The notes: generated from the letters alone by a model not told the origin. A stretch of DNA of 7,448 bases from JAEMQF01 sp031396305 (GCA_031396305.1 JANNKM010000417.1:1-7448), one strand, 5' to 3'. Counted from the stretch's first letter, positions 1 through 5,936 are shown. Program-made: numbers and translations.

Positions 1-20
1 GAGGGCGACTTGGCCAGCAG

Positions 21-46
21 TGGATCCCGGCGTTCGCCGGGATGAC
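21..46. repeat. REP-like palindromic element, single copy
   Basis: The core ATCCCGGCG (24-32) and CGCCGGGAT (35-43) form a perfect 9-bp inverted repeat around TT. Aligned with the reverse complement of 2968-2994, 25 of 27 positions match when position 47 is included, so this is a second copy of the same dispersed element. It lies about 50 bases beyond the stop codon of the minus-strand GS-like gene, a typical intergenic REP position. The RNA of either strand would fold into a strong GC hairpin, so it may protect or end the GS-like transcript. It has no T-run and is not a classical intrinsic terminator. Similar GTCATCCCGGC repeats are common between genes in proteobacteria. Confidence 0.85.
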
Positions 47-96
47 ATTCGTATCGTTCTTGAATGCGCGGGCGCGATTGTCGCTCGCGAGCCAGT

Positions 97-1566
97 TCAG
101 AAGCGCCCGAAGTATTCGCGGCGCATCCATTCGTCAGGGTCTTGAGCGGCGGCGTGGCGCTCGAGTTCGCTGCGTTTGATGCGTGCGTACAGACTCGACA
201 AGGCTGCGCCGAACGCCTCGCGCAGCGTGGCGTCGCCCTGCAACGCCTCGAGTGCCTCGCCCAGGCTCGCCGGCAGGCGCGTGCCTTGGCCGTATGGCGA
301 GTCGGTGGCGCGCCCCGGATCGAGCCGCTGGCGCAGGCCGCTCAGACCACAGTGAATCTGCGAAGCGATGTACAGGTACGGGTTTGCCATGGGTTCGCCC
401 ACGCGGTTTTCGATTCGCGTCGCGGCGTCGCCGCTCGCACCCAGAACTCGCAGCATCGCGCCGCGGTTGTCGCGCCCCCACAGCACGGACTGGGGCGCCA
501 TGGCATTGGGCCTGAAGCGGCCGTAGCCGTTGATCGTGGGCGTGCCGAAGACCGCCGCGCCGCGCGCATGCGCGAGCAAGCCACCCAGCCAATGCGCGCC
601 CACGTCGGACAGCGTGTGCAGCGCGTCGCTCGATGTCGTGCCCGGCGCCTGCGCGGTGCGCATGAAGGCATTGCCGCCGTCGGCCAGCCGAGTCAATGAT
701 TGGTGCAGGTGCCAGCCGCTGGCCATCGCGTTCGGGAATGGCGGCAGGCAGACGAAACTGGCGTAGTAGCCCGCACGGCGCAGCGCCTGGCGCACGCCAT
801 TGCGAAAAAGCACCATCTGATCCGCGGCGGTGAGCGCGTCGGTCGGATCGAACACGGCTTCCACCTGGCTCGGGCCGAGTTCGATTTCCAGCGATCGCAG
901 CGGCAGGCCCAGCGCCTGCGCCGTGCTTTGCACGATGCGCAGCGCCGGCTCGGCCATGTCGGCGTGGGTTTCGGTCAGCAGGTTGTAGCCCGGGTGCAGC
1001 AGCGCCACCTCGGGCGGCTCGCCGGGCCAGGCCGCGAGCTGCGGGTCGAGTCCGTCATTGACGATGCGATGAATATGGAACTCCACTTCCAGCCCGCAGC
1101 GCAGCCCGAAGCCGGCTTCATTGAGCGTGGCGAGCGCGCCTTGAAGCACGCGACGCGGATCCACGGGCACCGGCGTTGCGTCGGCAAACCATGCCTGGCT
1201 GCGCATCCAGCCGGTACCGCTCGCCCACGGCAGCTCGCAAAGACTCGCCGGGTCGGGCAACAGCACCAGGTTGTTCGCCTGGCCGAAGCCCGGCAGTTCA
1301 TCGAAAGCGCCGGGTTCGAATACCGGGTAAGCGGTGCGGTCCGACGTGTCTTTCAGCAGGATCGTGCTCACCATGCTCACGCCGCCGAGCAGTGCATCCA
1401 CTGCCGCGCCAGGCATCAGCGTCTTGCCGCGCTGCACGCCGTGCATGTCGCACCAGGCGATGCGCACGCGCTCCAGGCCCGACTCGCGCATCTTGTGCAT
1501 CGCCGCCTCGCAGGCCGCCGCGCGTGGCGCGTCGTGCACGCCACAAGCCTGCGCGAAGTGCGTCAC
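97..1566 (-). CDS. Glutamine synthetase-superfamily ligase (putative gamma-glutamyl-amine synthetase)
   Basis: This predicted cytoplasmic ATP-dependent ligase has 489 residues, close to the usual length of GS-like ligases. Family members join the glutamate gamma-carboxyl to ammonia or an amine. The partial N-terminal beta-grasp domain shows CDMHGVQRGKT (39-49). The catalytic domain has GLEVEF (158-163) with metal-binding glutamates, EIELGPSQVE (227-236), ASGWHLHQS (282-290), NGYGRFRPN (346-354), GRDNRGAML (364-372) and RIENRVGEPMANPYL (384-398). These correspond to the ammonia/ATP site and the C-terminal Arg-Glu region of the family. Several positions differ from housekeeping GS (GPS for GPG, NRG for NRS), so I infer an amine ligase rather than the main glutamine synthetase. 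The GTG start overlaps the upstream Rieske stop by 4 bases, implying translational coupling. An internal ATG at 1500 (residue 23) is a possible alternative start. The substrate is unknown; aniline-type (AtdA1/TdnQ) and polyamine (PuuA) ligases are functional precedents only. Confidence 0.94.
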   Translation of the reverse strand: MTHFAQACGVHDAPRAAACEAAMHKMRESGLERVRIAWCDMHGVQRGKTLMPGAAVDALLGGVSMVSTILLKDTSDRTAYPVFEPGAFDELPGFGQANNLVLLPDPASLCELPWASGTGWMRSQAWFADATPVPVDPRRVLQGALATLNEAGFGLRCGLEVEFHIHRIVNDGLDPQLAAWPGEPPEVALLHPGYNLLTETHADMAEPALRIVQSTAQALGLPLRSLEIELGPSQVEAVFDPTDALTAADQMVLFRNGVRQALRRAGYYASFVCLPPFPNAMASGWHLHQSLTRLADGGNAFMRTAQAPGTTSSDALHTLSDVGAHWLGGLLAHARGAAVFGTPTINGYGRFRPNAMAPQSVLWGRDNRGAMLRVLGASGDAATRIENRVGEPMANPYLYIASQIHCGLSGLRQRLDPGRATDSPYGQGTRLPASLGEALEALQGDATLREAFGAALSSLYARIKRSELERHAAAQDPDEWMRREYFGRF

Positions 1567-2957
1567 GCGCCGGCCTCGGTCGAGCGTATCGGCGCCGCGG
1601 CCTCAGTCCCAGGCAGCCAAGGGGCACCGGCACGTTTGGCCGTGGCCGCCGCGGCCCAGTGTGCCTCCCAGCCCTGCGCCGGTGCGATGCAGTCGATCGT
1701 GTCGGGCCCGGTCAACTGCGCCGCAGCGTCGCTCGTCAGCGCCATCGGCGGGCGTCCGCCTGACTGGACCGTTTCGATGGCTTGCAGCAGCGCGCGGCGA
1801 TTCGCGATGATGACCTTGTCGCTCGACCCCAGGTGCTCGCGCGTGCGGTCGGCAATCGCACCCATGCTCTCGACCGCCCATTGATCGTGCAGGTTGATGT
1901 CGTTCTCGCCCATGCCGAGAAAGGTGCGGGTGCGCTGTTCTTCCGCGTCGAAACCCCAGTCGTTGTGCCGCCCCTTGAGGGGCAGGTAGTCGGGCAGGGT
2001 CACACCCTGCAGCCGCTGGCGGCGCATCTCTTCCTTGTCCAGCGGCGCGCCGAAACTGGTGAAGAACGAGTACCAGTAGGTGTGCGTGTCGTCCACGGGA
2101 ACATGGTGTTGGGTGATCGTGATCGACTCCGACAGCGGGATCACGAAGGTCGCTGGAAACGCCGCGTGCGTCACGCGCACATGCGTCAGCGCATCCGACA
2201 TCATGCGCAGCGTCGTCAGGCGCACCAAACCCTCGGCGACTTGCTCGTGGCGAATCTCGGGCGAACAGAACTCGCGCATCACCCGCGTCATCGGCCAGCG
2301 CTCGCCGTCTACCTCCCCTGCGCTCGGGGCGCGGAACTGCCGGCCATAGGCGGCGTCCAGCGGCTCGTCCTGCAAGTAGCGGTGCAGGAACGACGGATGC
2401 GCCGGGTCGATGCCGACCTCGAACGCCTGCAACCAGTTGCAGTTCCACAGCCCCTTGAAGGCGAAGCTGTGACTGGCCGGGGCGACGAAACAATCGAAGT
2501 TCGGCAGCGCGCACGGCGTGCTGCCCGGTTCGCCCAGCCAGGCGAACAGCACGCCCGAGCGCTCCAGAACCGGGTAACTGCGCTGGCGCACGCGCTGGCA
2601 AAACGTCGAGCCCGCGCCTTCGGCAGGCATTTCAAGGCACTGCCCGTCCACCGCGAATTTCCAGCCGTGAAACGGGCAGCGCAGGCCTTCGGGTTCATGC
2701 CGGGCGAACGACAGGTCGGCACCGCGGTGCGGGCAGTCGCGGTCGAGCAGGCCCCAGCGCCCCGCGCCGTCACGAAACAGCACGAAGTCCTGTCCGAGCA
2801 GGCGCACCGCCTTGATCGGGCGTTGCGCCATGTCCGGCGCGAAGCGCGGGTCGAATTCGTCGAGCAGCGCGGCAGGCTGCCAGTACTGGCGCAGCAGCGC
2901 GCCGCAGGGCGTGCCCGGGCCGATGCGGGTGATGCGTTCGTTTTGCTCGCGGTTCAT
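1563..2957 (-). CDS. Rieske non-heme iron oxygenase, alpha subunit (phthalate-dioxygenase-like)
   Basis: This is the 464-residue catalytic subunit of a Rieske oxygenase, a family that uses reductase-supplied electrons and O2 to hydroxylate, dihydroxylate or demethylate substrates. The Rieske [2Fe-2S] domain has CPH (75-77) and CPFH (94-97), the classic C-x-H...C-x2-H ligands. The catalytic domain has NW (174-175) and E-x3-D-x2-H-x4-H (E180, D184, H187, H192). D184 is the likely bridge to the Rieske centre, H187 and H192 are iron ligands, and the third ligand is probably D358 in HDQWAVESMG. The segment HDQWAVESMGAIADRTREHL (357-376) is typical of the phthalate 4,5-dioxygenase-like group, which works as an alpha-only oligomer. 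No beta subunit, ferredoxin or reductase is nearby, so electrons must come from elsewhere. The ATG start has a weak GAGGGTGG ribosome-binding site beginning where the REP element ends. The gene is coupled to the GS-like ligase, so the substrate may be a gamma-glutamylated amine, which is an inference. Confidence 0.95.
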   Translation of the reverse strand: MNREQNERITRIGPGTPCGALLRQYWQPAALLDEFDPRFAPDMAQRPIKAVRLLGQDFVLFRDGAGRWGLLDRDCPHRGADLSFARHEPEGLRCPFHGWKFAVDGQCLEMPAEGAGSTFCQRVRQRSYPVLERSGVLFAWLGEPGSTPCALPNFDCFVAPASHSFAFKGLWNCNWLQAFEVGIDPAHPSFLHRYLQDEPLDAAYGRQFRAPSAGEVDGERWPMTRVMREFCSPEIRHEQVAEGLVRLTTLRMMSDALTHVRVTHAAFPATFVIPLSESITITQHHVPVDDTHTYWYSFFTSFGAPLDKEEMRRQRLQGVTLPDYLPLKGRHNDWGFDAEEQRTRTFLGMGENDINLHDQWAVESMGAIADRTREHLGSSDKVIIANRRALLQAIETVQSGGRPPMALTSDAAAQLTGPDTIDCIAPAQGWEAHWAAAATAKRAGAPWLPGTEAAAPIRSTEAGA

Positions 2958-2967
2958 CGGCCACCCT

Positions 2968-3063
2968 CGTCATCCCGGCGAAAGCCGGGATCCATTGCGC
3001 CGTGCACAGAGTGGCTCCCGGCCCCCGTGTCGCGGCACGGGGCAACGGTTCGCCGGGATGACG
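2968..3063. repeat. REPIN-like paired inverted repeat between the redoxin and Rieske genes
   Basis: A 15-bp perfect inverted repeat forms the ends: CGTCATCCCGGCGAA (2968-2982) and TTCGCCGGGATGACG (3049-3063). The left end is a complete REP-like hairpin, ATCCCGGC-GAAA-GCCGGGAT (2972-2991), with an 8-bp perfect stem and GAAA loop. It is the same element as the one at 21-46. The right end keeps only half of this unit. A further hairpin, CCCCGTG/CACGGGG (3023-3029 with 3036-3042), lies inside. Two inverted REP units about 100 bp apart match the general REPIN architecture, which moves only with a transposase supplied in trans; none is present here. It fills most of the gap between two co-directional genes and may attenuate read-through from the redoxin gene. 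Confidence 0.88.
3023..3042. other. GC-rich hairpin inside the REPIN-like element
   Basis: CCCCGTG (3023-3029) pairs perfectly with CACGGGG (3036-3042) around a 6-base TCGCGG loop. Together with the flanking arms it could form a cloverleaf-like or long branched structure in RNA or single-stranded DNA. No T-run follows on either strand, so I do not call it a terminator. Confidence 0.55.
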
Positions 3064-3071
3064 TTGGTTGA

Positions 3072-3087
3072 GGCAGATCGCTCTGCC
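3072..3087 (-). terminator. Possible weak hairpin terminator after the redoxin gene
   Basis: GGCAGA (3072-3077) pairs perfectly with TCTGCC (3082-3087) around a 4-base loop, starting three bases past the redoxin stop codon on the minus strand. The following bases (TCAACCAACG on that strand) contain no T-tract. If it terminates at all it is weak, perhaps working with the REPIN hairpins further along. It could simply be a stabilising 3' stem-loop. Confidence 0.35.
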
Positions 3088-3090
3088 ATC

Positions 3091-3708
3091 TCAGCCGGCA
3101 CTTGCGTATTTGACCGAACAGCCGTAGGCCTGCGACGTGGGCTTGCTCACCGCCCTGCCTGCGAGCAACTCGCCGAGCGCCTGGTTCACGTAGTTGGTCG
3201 CCGACTTGATGTCTGCGGTGTTCGCGCTGGCAATGCTGTCGATCGCGCCGGCGTAGACGAGCTTGCCCTGTGGATCGATCACATACATGTGCGGCGTGGT
3301 GCGCGCGCCATAGGCGCGGCCGGCCTTGCCGTCCACGTCCATCAGCGTTGCCGACATCGCCGAGTCCTTGCTTTTCAGCCAGGCATCCAGGTCGGCCGGC
3401 TTGCGGTAGTCGCGGTGCTCCGTCGCCGTCGAATTGATCGCGAGCCAGACCACGTCTTTGGCACGCGCGGACTTCTGTGCCGCCGGCATGTTGCCGCTGT
3501 CGTAATGCTTCTGCACGTAGGGGCAGCCGGGGTTGACCCACTCGAGCACGAGGTGCTTGCCTTTGAAATCCGCCAGTTTCACCGGGCGACCTTGTGTGTC
3601 GCTGAGTACAAACGCCGGTGCCGTTTGCCCGACCACGGCTTGCGCCGCCGCGCTGGCTGCCACCACCAAGGCAGCGGTCAGGACTGTGAGTTTCAGCCAG
3701 ATGTTCAT
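3091..3708 (-). CDS. Periplasmic redoxin / thioredoxin-fold family protein
   Basis: This 205-residue secreted protein has a signal peptide at about 1-23 (MNIWLKLTVLTAALVV... ending ASAAAQA), then a thioredoxin-like AhpC/redoxin domain. It starts with VGQTAPAFVLSD (26-37) and has LEWVNPGCPYVQKHY (55-69) with Cys62 at the thioredoxin active-site position. A Thr-Pro at 138-139 is the likely cis-proline. The conserved tail YGCSVKY (195-201) carries a second cysteine, Cys197. There is no CxxC pair: Cys62 is followed by Pro-Tyr-Val, as in the PRX-like redoxins often found beside DsbD-type genes. The start at 3708 is set by a near-perfect AAGGAGG five bases upstream; the frame is open for 23 more codons, but that would bury the signal peptide. 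It lies 110 bases downstream of the DsbD-like gene on the same strand. It may be that protein's thiol partner or a peroxidase or reductase of periplasmic thiols, both inferred. Confidence 0.93.
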   Translation of the reverse strand: MNIWLKLTVLTAALVVAASAAAQAVVGQTAPAFVLSDTQGRPVKLADFKGKHLVLEWVNPGCPYVQKHYDSGNMPAAQKSARAKDVVWLAINSTATEHRDYRKPADLDAWLKSKDSAMSATLMDVDGKAGRAYGARTTPHMYVIDPQGKLVYAGAIDSIASANTADIKSATNYVNQALGELLAGRAVSKPTSQAYGCSVKYASAG

Positions 3709-3713
3709 CGAAT

Positions 3714-3720
3714 CCTCCTT
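3714..3720 (-). promoter_or_regulatory. Strong Shine-Dalgarno for the redoxin gene
   Basis: AAGGAGG on the minus strand is followed by five bases (ATTCG) and then the ATG at 3708. This is the strongest ribosome-binding site in the window and fixes the redoxin start at a signal-peptide methionine. It suggests high translation and independent initiation, despite the upstream gene on the same strand. Confidence 0.85.
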
Positions 3721-3818
3721 CGCAAGATGAACGAATGCACGAACTGCGTCGGCGCGCGAATCACGACGCCGCATCACCTAAGCGTACTCGCTCCACGACG
3801 GATCGAGCAAGCGCGGGC

Positions 3819-4790
3819 TCATCGACGAGCGCGCCGCCACAGCCAGACCAGCCCCACGGCCAGCGTGGCCAGGGCCAGGCCGAGCATGAGCATCGGCCAG
3901 GTCCTGTCGTCCCGCTCAACCGGCAGCGCTTGCGGCTGCGCCTGGGGCGGCGCCGCACCGGGTGCCGGCCAACCGCCTTCAATCGCGAAGCTCAGCGCGA
4001 CCCCGGCGCGCCCACCCGGCGCAGCGAGCACGGCAGGCATCGGCTGCGGGCTTTCGCTGCGCTGCGCCGACAACGGCACGCGCAGATGCAGGCTGCCGCC
4101 GCCCCAGCGTTGTTCGATGCGCGCGGCGTGGTCGATCACGCCGGCGTCTTCGGCAAAGAACTCGATCGCCTTGCCCTCCCATGGCGCCGGCAGGCCGCTC
4201 ACCTCGACGGTCAGCGCCTGCGCCTGAACCCGGGCGAGCGCGGTCAACCCGGCAAGGGCTTGCGGCCGCGCGGCTCGCGTCCGCTCGAACGCCGCGGCGT
4301 GGGCCACCTGCGCCGTCGCGCCAACCGGAACACGCAGTGCAAACTCGCCCAACTGTGGAATGCAAACGTCCTTGCACACCAGCCATTCAGCGCTCAGTTT
4401 TATGTCCAGGGCCCCGGCAGTGAATGCAGGAGACAGCGCCAGCGCCACCGGCAACAACAGTTCGCCCTCGTAGCCGTAGTTGATCAGCGGGCCGACGGGT
4501 AGGCGCTGCGGCGTCGGCCATTCGATCTCACCCGCGCTCACGCCTTCGGGCAGCGTCCAGCGCAGCTTCGTCGCCATGCCCGAGTCGCCGGGGTTCTTCC
4601 AGTAGCTGTGCCAATGGGGCTCGTGTTTGATCGCCAGGCCCAGCCATGCGGGCTCGCCTCGCACCAGGCCGCGCGGCGCGTGGACGACGAGTTCAGCGCG
4701 CACCTGATCCGTGAGGACCACTGCGGATTGCGCCGCGGCCCAGCACGGCACGGCGCCGAGCAGTGTCGCGAGTGTTCTGAGAAGTTGCAT
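3819..4790 (-). CDS. DsbD/ScsB N-terminal-domain protein with single C-terminal membrane helix (lacks DsbD core)
   Basis: This 323-residue protein has a signal peptide at about 1-20 (MQLLRTLATLLGAVPCWAAA) and a periplasmic part matching the start of DsbD/ScsB-type disulfide reductases. It shows HWHSYWKNPGDSGM (59-72), LPEGVSAGEIEWPTP (80-94), NYGYEGELLLPV (104-115) and EWLVCKDVCIPQ (135-146). Cys139 and Cys143 are the likely redox pair. A second region, including EFFAEDAGVIDHAA (210-223), also fits these proteins. A proline/alanine-rich linker (about 273-296) leads to one hydrophobic helix (298-318, PMLMLGLALATLAVGLVWLW) and a basic RRARR end, which fits an inner-membrane anchor with a cytoplasmic tail. 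Full-length relatives (roughly 600-750 residues) continue into a multi-helix domain with a conserved MPCVFP-type motif and a thioredoxin domain; neither is here. It must receive electrons from another protein, or act differently, for example in thiol binding. It lies upstream of the redoxin gene. No good ribosome-binding site precedes the ATG, but the signal peptide supports this start. Confidence 0.9.
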   Translation of the reverse strand: MQLLRTLATLLGAVPCWAAAQSAVVLTDQVRAELVVHAPRGLVRGEPAWLGLAIKHEPHWHSYWKNPGDSGMATKLRWTLPEGVSAGEIEWPTPQRLPVGPLINYGYEGELLLPVALALSPAFTAGALDIKLSAEWLVCKDVCIPQLGEFALRVPVGATAQVAHAAAFERTRAARPQALAGLTALARVQAQALTVEVSGLPAPWEGKAIEFFAEDAGVIDHAARIEQRWGGGSLHLRVPLSAQRSESPQPMPAVLAAPGGRAGVALSFAIEGGWPAPGAAPPQAQPQALPVERDDRTWPMLMLGLALATLAVGLVWLWRRARR

Positions 4791-4910
4791 GGCCGCCGTC
4801 AGTGTAGGGCGCGCCGTGCGTCGGCGGCCGTGACGACGCGCTGAATCACAATGCGAGCCGGGCGTCGTGAAACACGTACCGCACATCAGGCCCTCAACGG
4901 AACACACCAC
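4791..4910. promoter_or_regulatory. Divergent intergenic region between the DsbD-like and PLP-lyase genes
   Basis: These 120 bases must hold the promoters for both flanking transcripts. An 8-bp perfect inverted repeat, GGCCGCCG (4791-4798) and CGGCGGCC (4822-4829), sits against the DsbD-like start codon. Its loop holds TACACT on the minus strand (4801-4806), a 4/6 match to a -10 box but without a recognisable -35. On the plus strand CACAAT (4847-4852) is an equally weak -10 candidate. A small palindrome, CGTG-AAA-CACG (4866-4876), lies 34 bases before the PLP gene start and could be an operator half. None of these is strong enough for an individual promoter call. Confidence 0.4.
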
Positions 4911-5936
4911 ATGGATCTCTCCCGCTTCGCGCGCCGCCGCTACACCGAAGGCGCCACGCCCATCGAGCCGCTGCCGACTTTCTCGAAGGCGCTCGCTGCC
5001 ACTTGCCCCGGCGGACGCGGGCCGCAGGTGTGGATCAAACGCGACGACATGCTGGGCCTGTTCCCGGGTGGCAACAAGACACGCAAGCTCGAGTTCCTTG
5101 TCGCCGACGCATTGGCGCAAGGCGCCGATACGCTGATCACCTGCGGCGCGCCGCAGTCGAATCATTGCCGCATCACGCTCGCCGCCGCGGTGAAGGAAGG
5201 ACTGAAATGCCGCTTCGTCATCGAAGAGCGCATTCCCGGCAGCTACAACCCGAGGGGCAGCGGCAACCATTTCATGTTCAGGCTGATGGGCGTGGAGGCC
5301 ATCACCGTCGTGCCGGCGGGCACGGCGATGGGCGATGCGATGCAGAAGGTGGCCGATTCGCTCGGGCGCGAGGGCCGCAAGGGCTACATCATTCCCGGCG
5401 GCGGCTCGAACGCCTTGGGTGGCCTGGGCTATGTGGCGTGCGCGCAGGAAATGCAACAGCAGTGGTTCGAGCGCGGCCTGCACTTCGACTGCGTTGTCGT
5501 CGGCTCGGGCAGCTCGGGCACACACGGCGGCTTGCTCGCGGGGTTTCTGGGCAATCACATCAATGTGCCCATCACCGGTATCGGTGTGAGCCGCGATCCG
5601 GCCGAGCAGGAGCCGCTGGTGCACCAGGAGGCACAAGCCGTGGCCGACCTGCTGGGCGTGCACATGAAGGTGCGGCGCGAGACCGTGGTGAGTGTCGGCG
5701 GCTTCTGGCAGCCCAAGTATTCGGTCCCCAACGCCGGCATGGTGGAAGCCGTGCAGATGCTCGCGCGCACCGAGGCGATCCTGCTCGACCCGGTGTACAC
5801 CGGCAAGGTGATGGCCGGGCTGATCGGCATGGCGCGCGCAGGCGCACTCAAGGCCGACCAGAAAGTGCTGTTCATGCACACCGGCGGGCTGCCGGCGCTG
5901 CACGCCTATGAAGGAGTTGTGTTGGGTGACGCTTGA
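4911..5936 (+). CDS. PLP-dependent D-cysteine desulfhydrase / L-cysteate sulfo-lyase family enzyme
   Basis: This 341-residue cytoplasmic fold-type II PLP enzyme belongs to the ACC deaminase / D-cysteine desulfhydrase group. Lys56 in GGNKTRKLEF (53-62) is the expected Schiff-base lysine. QSNHCR (82-87) supplies the Ser-Asn pair that covers the cofactor, GSGSSGTHGG (198-207) is the phosphate-binding loop, and DPVYTGK (293-299) and HTGG (323-326) complete the site. The opening MDLSRFARRRYTEGATPIEP and SNHCR, rather than the SNQTR of true ACC deaminases, resemble L-cysteate sulfo-lyase (CuyA-like) and D-cysteine desulfhydrase proteins as I recall them. Those enzymes release pyruvate, ammonia and either sulfite or sulfide. 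Which applies cannot be decided here, so I give no symbol. The ATG at 4911 is chosen because the family N-terminus begins there; an upstream in-frame ATG at 4851 only adds unrelated residues. The gene overlaps the next one by 11 bases. Confidence 0.93.
   Translation: MDLSRFARRRYTEGATPIEPLPTFSKALAATCPGGRGPQVWIKRDDMLGLFPGGNKTRKLEFLVADALAQGADTLITCGAPQSNHCRITLAAAVKEGLKCRFVIEERIPGSYNPRGSGNHFMFRLMGVEAITVVPAGTAMGDAMQKVADSLGREGRKGYIIPGGGSNALGGLGYVACAQEMQQQWFERGLHFDCVVVGSGSSGTHGGLLAGFLGNHINVPITGIGVSRDPAEQEPLVHQEAQAVADLLGVHMKVRRETVVSVGGFWQPKYSVPNAGMVEAVQMLARTEAILLDPVYTGKVMAGLIGMARAGALKADQKVLFMHTGGLPALHAYEGVVLGDA
5911..5916 (+). promoter_or_regulatory. Shine-Dalgarno inside the PLP gene that selects the oxidase start
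   Basis: AAGGAG lies nine bases before GTG at 5926, within the last codons of the PLP gene. The only earlier ATG in frame, at 5908, overlaps this motif and has nothing resembling a ribosome-binding site before it. GTG 5926 is therefore the preferred oxidase start, and translation is probably coupled to the preceding gene. Confidence 0.65.

Noticed and set aside
700..1884. Long plus-strand open frame of 394 codons
   Set aside because: It lies antisense to the GS-like and Rieske genes, whose catalytic motifs are clear. Its translation is rich in Arg, Ala, His and Gln with no domain signature, as expected for a shadow frame in GC-rich DNA.
2968..3063. Paired repeats considered as a CRISPR-like array
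   Set aside because: There are only two units in inverted orientation with one unequal spacer, and each unit is internally palindromic. This is REP/REPIN architecture, not direct repeats with regular spacers.
3709..3777. N-terminal extension of the redoxin to an ATG at 3777
   Set aside because: The ATG at 3708 has a strong AAGGAGG at ideal spacing and starts a normal signal peptide. The extension is Arg/Asp-rich and would place that peptide internally.
3781..3791. 11-base match (AGCGTACTCGC) in inverted orientation to 7329-7339
   Set aside because: The match at 7329-7339 is the coding end of the oxidase gene and the identity does not extend further. An 11-base match within a window of this size is unremarkable.
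1782..4227. Two overlapping long plus-strand open frames (1782-3071 and 2812-4227)
   Set aside because: Both are antisense to well-supported minus-strand genes and run across intergenic repeats. They are low-complexity, Arg/Ala-rich translations with no recognisable motifs.
4851..4910. N-terminal extension of the PLP enzyme to the ATG at 4851
   Set aside because: The 20 added residues do not resemble the family, whose N-terminus begins at MDLSRFARR (4911).
5003..5911. 302-codon plus-strand frame inside the PLP gene
   Set aside because: It is a frame-shifted shadow of the PLP enzyme, which carries the catalytic lysine, Ser-Asn and glycine-loop motifs in the other frame.
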